A model generated the notes under the pieces. It was given only the letters and a program-made list of their open reading frames with translations. It was not told the origin of the DNA and searched no databases. From assembly GCF_017874235.1 (NCBI RefSeq), contig NZ_JAGGLC010000004.1, positions 62,001-126,000 of the forward strand: DNA of 64,000 nucleotides. The letters are read 5' to 3'. Shown piece after piece: positions 52,108 to 59,396 of the stretch; the first letter of the stretch is position 1; the number at the start of each line of letters is the position of its first letter. The translations under genes were made by a program, and so were the position numbers. Source of the stretch: Halolamina salifodinae (GTDB lineage: Archaea; Halobacteriota; Halobacteria; Halobacteriales; Haloferacaceae).

Positions 52108-52485
52108 ATGGGCTATCGAACCGTCGGTACCGACGAGATGGAGCCAGCACCGGACCGACCCTGCGAGCTTCGACGACTCACCGAGGCCGCGGGGCTGGAA
52201 CACGTGGCGCTGAACCGCTACAGCGCCGACCCCGGCGAGGAACTCCCGCTGACGTACCACTACCACGAGGAGCAGGAGGAGGCCTTTTTCGTGATCGCCG
52301 GCGAGATCGAGGTCGAGACACCCGAGCGGACGTTCGAACTCGGCGCCGACGAACTGTTCGCCGTCGATGCCGAGAGTCCCCACCGCGCGTACTGCCCGGA
52401 GGACGCCGACGAGACCGCCGAGGTGCTGGCGCTCGGCGCCCCACCCGTCGACGGCGACGCGCGAGCGTACGATCCCGAGGCGTAG
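52108..52485 (+). CDS. Cupin-domain protein
   Basis: 125 residues forming one beta-barrel. The first cupin motif is LTYHYHEEQEEAFFVIAGEI (His-x-His and Glu), and the second, LFAVDAESPHRAYCPED, supplies the third His, so a metal site is likely. Small cupins serve many enzymes or binding roles; no substrate can be given. It stands alone between uS2 and mevalonate kinase. Confidence 0.85.
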   Translation: MGYRTVGTDEMEPAPDRPCELRRLTEAAGLEHVALNRYSADPGEELPLTYHYHEEQEEAFFVIAGEIEVETPERTFELGADELFAVDAESPHRAYCPEDADETAEVLALGAPPVDGDARAYDPEA

Positions 52486-52536
52486 CGCTCGGCCCCAGTC
52501 GGAACTACTGTAACGACCGAGGGCGAGCGTTCGGAC

Positions 52537-53550
52537 ATGACGACTTCGAGCGCCCCCGGGAAGGTGTACCTGTTCGGGGAGCACGCCGTGGTGTACGGCG
52601 AGCCTGCGGTCCCGTGTGCCATCGAGCGCCGGGCGTGGGTGACCGCCGACCCGCGCGCTGACGACCGCGTGCGCGTCGAGGCCGAAGACCTCACGCTGAA
52701 CGGCTTCACCGTCGAGTGGGGCACCGAGACCGACGACCATCCGGATGTCGACGTGCCCTCGAACCTCGTGGAGGCCGCGACGGGCTACCTCGACGAGGCA
52801 GTTGCGCAGGCCCGCGACGCCATCGGCGACCCCGATGCCGGCTTCGAGATTACCGTCGACAGCGACATCCCCCTCGGCGGGGGGCTGGGCTCCTCGGCCG
52901 CCGTTGTCGTCGCCGCCATCGACGCCGCAGTCCGCTCCCGCGGCGAACAGATCGACCCCGAGGAACTGGCCGACCGCGCGTACCAGGCCGAATCAGCCGT
53001 ACAGGGCGGCGAAGCCTCCCGCGCGGACACGTACTGCTCGGCGATGGGCGGCGCCGTCCGCGTCGAGGGCGACAATACCCGACCCATCGAGGCGCCCGAA
53101 CTCCCCCTGGTCATCGGCTACGACGGCGGGGCGGGTGACACAGGAAAACTGGTCGCTGGCGTGCGCGCGCTCAAGGAGGAGTACGAGTTCGCCGCCGACA
53201 CCGTCGAGACCATCGGCGACCTCACCCGAAGAGGCGAGGAACTGTTGGCCGCGGCCGACCCCGACGAGGATCCGAGCCCCGTGCTGCTCGACGAACTCGG
53301 CGACCTGATGGACTTCAACCACGGACTGCTGTCGGCGCTGGGCGTCTCCTCACGCTCACTCGACCGGATGGTCTGGAGCGCACGTGAGGCCGACGCGTTG
53401 GGGGCGAAACTCACCGGCGCGGGTGGTGGCGGCTGTATCGTCGCCCTCGACGAGGGGCAGGCCACCCGGCGCGCGCTGGAGTACTCGCCGGGCTGTGAGC
53501 AGAGCTTCCGGGCCGAACTCGCGACCGAGGGGGTGCGAGCGGAGCGATGA
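52537..53550 (+). CDS. mvk: Mevalonate kinase
   Basis: 337 residues of the GHMP-kinase family. It phosphorylates mevalonate on the way to archaeal lipid isoprenoids. Motif 1 is SAPGKVYLFGEHAVVYGEPA, motif 2 PLGGGLGSSAAVVVAAIDAA and motif 3 KLTGAGGGGCIVALDE. It overlaps the isopentenyl phosphate kinase gene by 4 bp, giving two enzymes of the archaeal mevalonate route in one unit. Confidence 0.97.
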   Translation: MTTSSAPGKVYLFGEHAVVYGEPAVPCAIERRAWVTADPRADDRVRVEAEDLTLNGFTVEWGTETDDHPDVDVPSNLVEAATGYLDEAVAQARDAIGDPDAGFEITVDSDIPLGGGLGSSAAVVVAAIDAAVRSRGEQIDPEELADRAYQAESAVQGGEASRADTYCSAMGGAVRVEGDNTRPIEAPELPLVIGYDGGAGDTGKLVAGVRALKEEYEFAADTVETIGDLTRRGEELLAAADPDEDPSPVLLDELGDLMDFNHGLLSALGVSSRSLDRMVWSAREADALGAKLTGAGGGGCIVALDEGQATRRALEYSPGCEQSFRAELATEGVRAER

Positions 53551-54365
53551 GCCCGACGATTCTCAAACTCGGCGGCTCAGTCATCACCGAGAAGGACCGC
53601 GCGGAGACTCTGGACGGCGAAGCGCTCGACGCCGCCGCCGACGCCATCGCCGAGAACTTTCAGTTCTCGGCTGGCAACCAGAACGCTCCGCGTTCTGGTG
53701 ACATCGCCGACGCGCTGAAGCGCGGCGACGTCTCGGGGCTGGTCGTGGTCCACGGCGGCGGGAGCTTCGGCCACCACCACGCAAGCGAGGCGGGCGTGAC
53801 GACGACCGACGGCAGCGCCGACGCCGGGGACGCCATCGCGATCCACGGCGCGATGAAGACGCTCAATCAGTTCGTGCTCTCGCGCCTCCACGACCGCGGC
53901 GTGCCGGCGCTCCCGGTCCACCCGCTTTCGGCGGGATCCCGGGACGCTGACGGGGGCCTCGACCTGCCGATGAACCAGACGGCGACGATGCTGAACGAGG
54001 GTTTCGTCCCGGTGCTCCACGGCGACGTGATCGCCACCGAGGGCGAGGGCGTGACGGTGCTCTCGGGCGACGAGATCGTCACGACCGCCGCGGAGCACCT
54101 CTCCGCGGATCGCGTCGGCCTCTGTTCGACGGTGCCGGGCGTGCTCGACACCGAGGACGAAGTGATCCCGGAGATCACGGCGTTCGATGACGCTGCGGAC
54201 GCGCTCGGCGGCAGTGATGCCGACGCCGACGTGACTGGCGGGATGGCGGCGAAGGTGCGTGAACTACTGGACCTCGGCGCGCCGGCGTCGGTGTTCGGCC
54301 CCGACGACATCGGGGCGTTTCTGGCCGGTGAGAACCCGGGGACGACGATTCGGAGCGACGACTGA
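53547..54365 (+). CDS. ipk: Isopentenyl phosphate kinase with palindromic in-frame insert
   Basis: 272 residues of the amino-acid-kinase fold. It converts isopentenyl phosphate to IPP, the last step of the alternative mevalonate route. Motifs: ILKLGGSVITEKD, LVVVHGGGSFGHHHASEAGV with the catalytic His, and VTGGMAAKVRELLDLG. Residues about 35-53 (AENFQFSAGNQNAPRSGDI) derive from the double palindrome at 53650-53705 and sit in the loop between the first helix and the strand before HGGGSFGH. The core remains intact, so activity is likely kept. Confidence 0.93.
   Translation: MSPTILKLGGSVITEKDRAETLDGEALDAAADAIAENFQFSAGNQNAPRSGDIADALKRGDVSGLVVVHGGGSFGHHHASEAGVTTTDGSADAGDAIAIHGAMKTLNQFVLSRLHDRGVPALPVHPLSAGSRDADGGLDLPMNQTATMLNEGFVPVLHGDVIATEGEGVTVLSGDEIVTTAAEHLSADRVGLCSTVPGVLDTEDEVIPEITAFDDAADALGGSDADADVTGGMAAKVRELLDLGAPASVFGPDDIGAFLAGENPGTTIRSDD
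53650..53705 (+). repeat. Double-palindrome coding insert, copy C
   Basis: 56 bp. Hairpin 1 has 9-bp arms CCGAGAACT/AGTTCTCGG with loop TTC; after a 7-nt linker, hairpin 2 has arms CCAGAACGC/GCGTTCTGG with loop TCC; the end is TGACATC. It is in frame and in the same orientation relative to the gene as copies A and B. Confidence 0.85.
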
Positions 54366-54414
54366 CAGTCGCCCCGGGACGACGATCCGCGGGCGATGAG
54401 GGGGCTGGCCCGAT

Positions 54415-54422
54415 AGTTAAGT
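54415..54422 (+). promoter_or_regulatory. TATA box of the toxin-antitoxin pair
   Basis: AGTTAAGT lies about 28 nt before the antitoxin ATG at 54446, at the leaderless distance, so the pair has its own promoter although it follows ipk on the same strand. Confidence 0.45.
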
Positions 54423-54445
54423 GTCTTAGCGCCCAACTCCGCACA

Positions 54446-54697
54446 ATGGCTGCTGATCTCACAGAGCGCGTCCAAGAGATCGCCGAGGCGCGCGGCGTTC
54501 CGGAGTCTGAGGTGTTCGAACAGGCGCTGGAGCGGGGGGTCGAGGATATGTGGCTCGATCTCACAACCACGCGGTACCTGAACGGGGAGCTATCCCGTTC
54601 GGAAGCAGTGGAGTCCGTCGGCGAAGAGCGACTCCGCCGTGCGGAGCGAGAGGCCGAGGCCGTCGAGGAGGACGTGCGCTGGGGCTCGACGGCGTGA
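54446..54697 (+). CDS. Antitoxin-like protein of a PIN-domain pair
   Basis: 83 residues. The N-terminal half is a short helical DNA-binding-like segment (LTERVQEIAEARGVPESEVF, then EQALERGVEDMWLDLT) and the rest a charged helix. It is followed, with a 4-bp overlap, by a PIN-domain gene, the usual antitoxin-toxin order. It would neutralise the toxin and repress the shared promoter, by analogy with VapB-type proteins. Confidence 0.75.
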   Translation: MAADLTERVQEIAEARGVPESEVFEQALERGVEDMWLDLTTTRYLNGELSRSEAVESVGEERLRRAEREAEAVEEDVRWGSTA

Positions 54698-55173
54698 TCG
54701 TCGCCGTCACCGATGCCGGACCGCTCATTCATCTCGGAGAGATCGACTCGCTCGAACTTCCGGAGGTCATAGACGAACTGGTGGTTCCGGAGTCCGTGCG
54801 TCGCGAACTGGAGGCCGGCGGCGCTCCTGGAGGGTTCGACGACCGTTCCGTCGAAGTAGCAACAGCCGGCGGGGACGAATCTTGGGTCGAAGCCGGGTTA
54901 GACGCCGGGGAAGCGGCTGCCTTGGCGGTGGCAGCAGATCGAGACGCCATCCTTCTGACAGACGACTTGGCGGCGAGGGATGCCGCGACGGAGACAGGCG
55001 TCGAGGTTCACGGCTCTATCGGAATCATCGCACTCGCGTCAGGGCGCGGTGGACTGACTGAGGACGAAGCCGCTCAGTTGATGCGGTCGCTGCAGACCGA
55101 TACGAGCCTGTTCGTCACCGACGCGGTTGTCGAGCACGGTATCGAGATCCTTCGCGAAGATTCCGACGGGTAG
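54694..55173 (+). CDS. PIN-domain toxin (DUF3368/VapC-like)
   Basis: 159 residues from a GTG overlapping the antitoxin stop. PIN-domain acids: Asp in VTDAGPLIHLGEIDSL, Glu in GLDAGEAAALAVAADRD and Asp in ILLTDDLAARDAA. ELVVPESVRRELEAGGAP and SIGIIALASGRGGLTEDEAA match the DUF3368 subgroup. Such toxins are Mg-dependent RNases that cut tRNA or rRNA; the target here is unknown. The four-acid site looks complete. Confidence 0.82.
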   Translation: MIVAVTDAGPLIHLGEIDSLELPEVIDELVVPESVRRELEAGGAPGGFDDRSVEVATAGGDESWVEAGLDAGEAAALAVAADRDAILLTDDLAARDAATETGVEVHGSIGIIALASGRGGLTEDEAAQLMRSLQTDTSLFVTDAVVEHGIEILREDSDG

Positions 55174-55222
55174 CAACCGGTTCTCAGTACGACACCACTC
55201 CGGTCGGTAACGCTTCGGCAAT

Positions 55223-55230
55223 CCTTTAGC
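55223..55230 (+). promoter_or_regulatory. TATA box of the thymidine kinase gene
   Basis: CCTTTAGC is centred about 27 nt before ATG 55253, consistent with a leaderless transcript. Confidence 0.45.
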
Positions 55231-55252
55231 CGCGCACTTCCCGGGTTCGACC

Positions 55253-55840
55253 ATGCACGAGATCACCGGGAGCGGCTTCGTCGAGGTGGTCACCGGATCC
55301 ATGTTCTCGGGGAAGACCGAGGAGCTACTCCGGCGGCTTCGGCGCGCGGAGATCGCGGGCCAGGACGTCGCGGCGTTCACTCCCGCCGTCGACGACCGCT
55401 ACGGCGAGACGACCATCGGCTCCCACGAGGGCCGCCAGTGGGACGCACGCGTGATCGACAACGAGGGCGACGGCGTCTGGGAGATTCAGGACTACCTCAA
55501 CGGCGAGGAGGTCGTCGCCATCGACGAGTCGAACTTCTTCGACACCGATCTGGTGAACGTCTGCAACGTCCTCGCCAACGACGGGCGCCGGGTGATCGTC
55601 TCCGGCACCGACATCACGTTCCGCGGCGAGCCGTTCAGCCCGCTGCCGGAACTGATGGCCATCGCCGAGTACGTCGACAAGCTACAGGCCATCTGCACCG
55701 TCTGCGGGGAGCCGGCCACTCGGAACCAGCGACTCGTCGACGGCGAGCCAGCCCACATCGACGACCCGACCATCGTCGTCGGCGCCGAGGAGTCCTACGA
55801 GGCACGGTGTCGCAACTGCCACACGCTCCGGACCGACTGA
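55253..55840 (+). CDS. tdk: Thymidine kinase
   Basis: 195 residues of the type II family. It phosphorylates thymidine in nucleotide salvage. The P-loop VTGSMFSGKTEELLRRLRRA is at the N-terminus, VVAIDESNFFDTDLVNVCNV is the Walker B/catalytic Glu region, and zinc Cys are in ICTVCGEPATRNQR and ARCRNCHTLR. Length is normal. Confidence 0.96.
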   Translation: MHEITGSGFVEVVTGSMFSGKTEELLRRLRRAEIAGQDVAAFTPAVDDRYGETTIGSHEGRQWDARVIDNEGDGVWEIQDYLNGEEVVAIDESNFFDTDLVNVCNVLANDGRRVIVSGTDITFRGEPFSPLPELMAIAEYVDKLQAICTVCGEPATRNQRLVDGEPAHIDDPTIVVGAEESYEARCRNCHTLRTD

Positions 55841-55865
55841 TGCACCTGATCGACGAGGTGGACCG

Positions 55866-56468
55866 ATGACCACCTGGGTCGAGGACCCAGAGGGCGGGCG
55901 TGACCGCGGGCCGCGAGCGCTCGCTCGCGCGTGGGCGGAGGTCATGATCCGGCCCCGGCGGTTCTTCCGGAACGGCGTCGCCCCCGCGGATCAGGCGCCG
56001 GGACTGATCTTCGGCGTGCTCGTGGCGCTGGGCGCCGTCGGTGGACGGCTAGCGACTGGAGATTTGCCGAACTTCCAGACCGTCGACGCCATCCCGCCGT
56101 TCGTCCCCGAGGCCGGCGCAGTGCGGGTCCTGCTGGTTCTCATGGGCGTCGGCCTCTTTCTGGCGCCGGCGACGTTCCACTTCGCGGCCGCCATCGAGAC
56201 GGTCGGGCTGACGCTCGTCGCGCCGGATCGGGCGGGCGTGAGCGAGACCGTTCAGCTGATCGCCTACGCGACGGCACCGTGTCTGCTGACCGCCATCCCG
56301 TGGGCGCCGCTGCGGGTGGCGTGCTGTCTGTACGGCGCTGGGCTACTCGTCGTGGGCACCGCGGTCCGGCACCGGACCACGATCCCCCGTGCGGCGCTGG
56401 CGGCCGCGCTACCGGCGGCCATCGTCTTTGGCTACGGCTTCGGCGGGTTCGCGGCCGCAGGGCTCTGA
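55866..56468 (+). CDS. Yip1-type membrane protein
   Basis: 200 residues. After a soluble N-terminal part with AWAEVMIRPRRFFRNGVAPA, the hallmark start of archaeal YIP1-domain proteins, there are about five membrane helices. Function unknown; related proteins are often called Yip1 family. It starts 25 nt after tdk and is probably co-transcribed. Confidence 0.75.
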   Translation: MTTWVEDPEGGRDRGPRALARAWAEVMIRPRRFFRNGVAPADQAPGLIFGVLVALGAVGGRLATGDLPNFQTVDAIPPFVPEAGAVRVLLVLMGVGLFLAPATFHFAAAIETVGLTLVAPDRAGVSETVQLIAYATAPCLLTAIPWAPLRVACCLYGAGLLVVGTAVRHRTTIPRAALAAALPAAIVFGYGFGGFAAAGL

Positions 56469-56493
56469 GCGAGTTGCAGGCGTTTCGACAACA

Positions 56494-56502
56494 CCTTTAG
56501 GG
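56494..56502 (+). promoter_or_regulatory. TATA box of the DHH-like gene
   Basis: CCTTTAGGG is centred about 27 nt before ATG 56525; this favours that start over an in-frame codon at 56513. Confidence 0.45.
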
Positions 56503-56524
56503 CGGACCGCGTTTGTTCTCACAA

Positions 56525-58762
56525 ATGGGTAACTGCATTATCTGTGGCGCCGATACCCAGGGCCACATCTGTCAGTCGCACGAGGAAGACGCGGTGTTCG
56601 AGTTCCGGGGCGACAGCGCCGATCAGCTGGTCGAGAACCGTTTCTACCGCGGCGTCGTCGACGGCTACGCCGACTTCGGCGTGTTCATCGACCTTTCGCC
56701 CAGCGTCACTGGGCTGCTGCACCGTTCGGAGCTCGACGGCCGTCTCGAGAGCCTCGACTGGGAGGCCGGCGACAGCGTGTTCGTCCAAGTGAAGAACGTC
56801 CGGGACAACGGCAACATCGACCTCACCTCCTCCATCCGGCAGGCCGACCGCGAGTTCCGCGGGACGCTCATCCAGGAGGGGACCGAGGAGAAGCTTCCCG
56901 AGGAGGGTGAAGAGGGAAACGGGAGTGAGGAGGCCGACGCGGGAAACGGACATGAGGAGGCCGACGCGGGAAACGGACGTGAGCGGGACGGCGAGTCCGT
57001 GACCGAGGCGTCGACCTCCGACGAGACCCCCGAGGCCGAGGAAGCGACTGAAGAGGAAGCCGAGGCTGCGGAAGCAGCCGAGGCCGAAGAAGCGGAGTCC
57101 GAGGAGGCGGCTGCTGCGGCCGAACCCGAGGAATCCGAGTCCGAGGAGTCCGCGGAGACCACGGAAGCGCCCGGCGCCGAAGCGCGCGAGGCTGCCGCCG
57201 AGGAGACCGAGGAGACGCCCGTCGAAGCGTCCGAGGAGCCGACTCGCCGAAACATCGGCGAACTCTCGGACCGGGTCGGCGAGGCGGTCCGCATCGATGG
57301 CGAAGTCGTCGGTGCCCGTCAGACCGGCGGCCCCACCGTCTTCGAACTCCGCGACGAGACCGGCATCGTCGACTGTGCCGCGTTCATCGAGGCCGGCGTG
57401 CGCGCCTACCCCGAGATCGAGGTGGGCGACATCGTCCGACTCGACGGCGAGGTCGAGGTCCGCCGCGAGGAGCTACAGGTCGAAACCGAGGCGCTGGTCG
57501 AACTCGAGGGCGACGAGGCTGCCACTGTCGAGCGCCGCCTCGCCGACGCCATGACCGAGCGCGCCCGGCCCGACGAACTGACGCTGGTCGCCGAGGACGC
57601 GGCCGTCGACGCCGCGAGCGAGGAACTGCTCGACGCCGCGGAGTCGATCCGCCGCGCAGTCCTCGAATCGCGACCAATCGTCGTCCGACACGCCGCGACC
57701 GCCGACGGCTACGTCGCCGGCGTGGCGCTGGAGCGCGCGGTGCTCCCGATGGTCCGCGAGGAACACGCCGAGAGCGACGCCGAGTACCACTACGTCACCC
57801 GGCGCCCGCTCGAGGAGTCGGTATACGGGATGAACGACGCGACCAACGACGTGACCCGGATGCTGCAGGACCGGGAGCGTCACGACGAGAAACTGCCGCT
57901 CGTGGTGCTTGCGGGCACCGCCTCCACCGTCGAGAGCGAGGACGGTCTGGAGATGCTGGGCATCTACGGCGCCGACCGCGTCGTCGTCGACGCCGCGCCT
58001 GCGGACCCCGAAATCGCCGACGCTGCCGAGGTGCTGGTGAACCCGACCGCCGACGACCTCTCGACGGGCGCGCTCGCCGCGTCGCTGGCGTCGACGGTCA
58101 CCCCCGGGGTGCGCGAGGAGATCGCCCACCTGCCGGCGGTTAGCTACTGGGAGGAGACCCCCGAGTCCTACCTCGCGGCCGCCCGCGAGGCCGGCTTCGA
58201 CGTCGAGGACGTGACCGAACTGCGCGAGGCCATCGCGCTGGAGGCGTTCTACCAGTCCTACGACGAGAAGCGCGAACTGGTCGGCGACCTGCTCTTTGGC
58301 GAGTCCGTCGAGGCTATCTCCGCGGGCGCGCCGGAGGACGCCGCCGAGAGCGAGACGCTGGCGGGCCATATCGCCACCCAGTTCCGCGAGAAGATGGACA
58401 CGGAGGTCGAGACGGCCGAAGCCAACCTCGAGACCAGCGAGGCCGAGGGGATCGAGGTCGCGGTGCTCGACACCGAGGACTACACCCACAAGTACGACTT
58501 CCCGCCGAATTCGCTGCTGATGGACGAACTCCACCGCCGCGGCGACGCGGGCGTGACCGTCGGCGTCGCGATGGACGAACTCTGGGTCCGCGCGGACGCG
58601 GATCCGGACCTGCGTGAGGTCGCACGGGAGGCAGCGTCGAACGCCCCCGGCGCGGGTATCACCGCTGCGGGGCTTCGTGAGGGTCGGATCGAGTTCCTCT
58701 CCGGGGCGCGTGAGGAAGTCGAGATCGCGGTCGTCGGCGCCGTCGTCGAGCAGTTCGACTGA
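56525..58762 (+). CDS. Degenerate DHH/RecJ-like protein with zinc, S1 and OB domains
   Basis: 745 residues. Order: small zinc knuckle (CIICGADTQGHICQSH), S1 domain (about 35-100; VVDGYADFGVFIDLSPSVTG), acidic linker with a 27-bp tandem repeat (56927-56980, EEADAGNGH), OB fold (about 250-340; FELRDETGIVDCAAFIEAG), then the DHH core. In the core, the nuclease motif DADG is TADG (IVVRHAATADGYVAG) and the DHH motif is DAA (RVVVDAAPADPE), so catalytic Asp/His residues are missing. The DHHA1-type end is still folded-looking (PGAGITAAGLREGRIEF). It is probably a non-catalytic RecJ homologue, comparable in idea to Cdc45. Confidence 0.82.
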   Translation: MGNCIICGADTQGHICQSHEEDAVFEFRGDSADQLVENRFYRGVVDGYADFGVFIDLSPSVTGLLHRSELDGRLESLDWEAGDSVFVQVKNVRDNGNIDLTSSIRQADREFRGTLIQEGTEEKLPEEGEEGNGSEEADAGNGHEEADAGNGRERDGESVTEASTSDETPEAEEATEEEAEAAEAAEAEEAESEEAAAAAEPEESESEESAETTEAPGAEAREAAAEETEETPVEASEEPTRRNIGELSDRVGEAVRIDGEVVGARQTGGPTVFELRDETGIVDCAAFIEAGVRAYPEIEVGDIVRLDGEVEVRREELQVETEALVELEGDEAATVERRLADAMTERARPDELTLVAEDAAVDAASEELLDAAESIRRAVLESRPIVVRHAATADGYVAGVALERAVLPMVREEHAESDAEYHYVTRRPLEESVYGMNDATNDVTRMLQDRERHDEKLPLVVLAGTASTVESEDGLEMLGIYGADRVVVDAAPADPEIADAAEVLVNPTADDLSTGALAASLASTVTPGVREEIAHLPAVSYWEETPESYLAAAREAGFDVEDVTELREAIALEAFYQSYDEKRELVGDLLFGESVEAISAGAPEDAAESETLAGHIATQFREKMDTEVETAEANLETSEAEGIEVAVLDTEDYTHKYDFPPNSLLMDELHRRGDAGVTVGVAMDELWVRADADPDLREVAREAASNAPGAGITAAGLREGRIEFLSGAREEVEIAVVGAVVEQFD

Positions 58763-59396
58763 TTCTCGGTATTCGTTTTTGAGGTTCGTTCTGGGTTCCG
58801 GGACAGCGACGGCGTCGGCGTCTTGATCGTTGACTACTGGGACAGCAACAGCATCTCGATCGTTGGCAACTGAGGCAGCAACCGCGACGGCAACAGCATC
58901 TCGAAGCATGACCACTTGCGACCGCAGAGCGCTGGGCACGAGGCCCAGCGCAGCACCGGTTCCCCACCCCTCCCCCCGCGCTCGCCGCCGATGGCGAGCG
59001 CGAGGCGTCCACCCCTCAGCAGCCGGCGGGGGCGCGAAGCGTTCGCGTCGACGGACGCGAACCGAGCGCGAGGGTCCCGCGAGCGAAGCGAGTGGGACCA
59101 CGAGGGAGCTTCGCTCCCTCGGAGGACGAGCGAGGGTTAAGCCCGAGCGAGTCGGCTGGGGAGGCTGTGGCCGCGGTGCGGCGCTGTGCGGTCACAAGTT
59201 GCCAAGGGGAACTCCGCGGTGGTGTTCGCGGTGACGGTAGTCGTCGACGAGAACCCAAATAACGAATCGACTAGCTCACGGCTCACTCCGTTCGCCGTTC
59301 GCGTAACGAGGTGGTTTGCCGTTCGGTCGTTCCACTCGCGACGTTTCCCTGTCTCGCTCGCAACCCTTAACCCCGAAAACCACCCAACCAACACCA
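58763..59396. other. Long intergenic region holding copy 2 of the dispersed repeat
   Basis: 634 bases with no supported gene. About 58830-58923 forms the left arm, with an internal partial duplication (CAACAGCATCTCGA twice). The 168-bp core is 59032-59199, with palindrome GAGGGAGC/GCTCCCTC, and the right arm 59199-59235. About 110 bp of GC-rich sequence without a counterpart in copy 1 lies between left arm and core. CCCTTAAC (59364-59371) is the likely TATA box of elp3. Short open frames here are repeat by-products. Confidence 0.75.

Noticed and set aside
57473..59101. Long minus-strand frame over the DHH-like gene and the following gap
   Set aside because: It is a shadow of the plus-strand gene continued by the repeat region; no recognisable domain.
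59016..59258. Short open frames in both copies of the dispersed repeat that look conserved
   Set aside because: They are conserved only because the DNA repeat is; no start signals, and the frames differ between copies.
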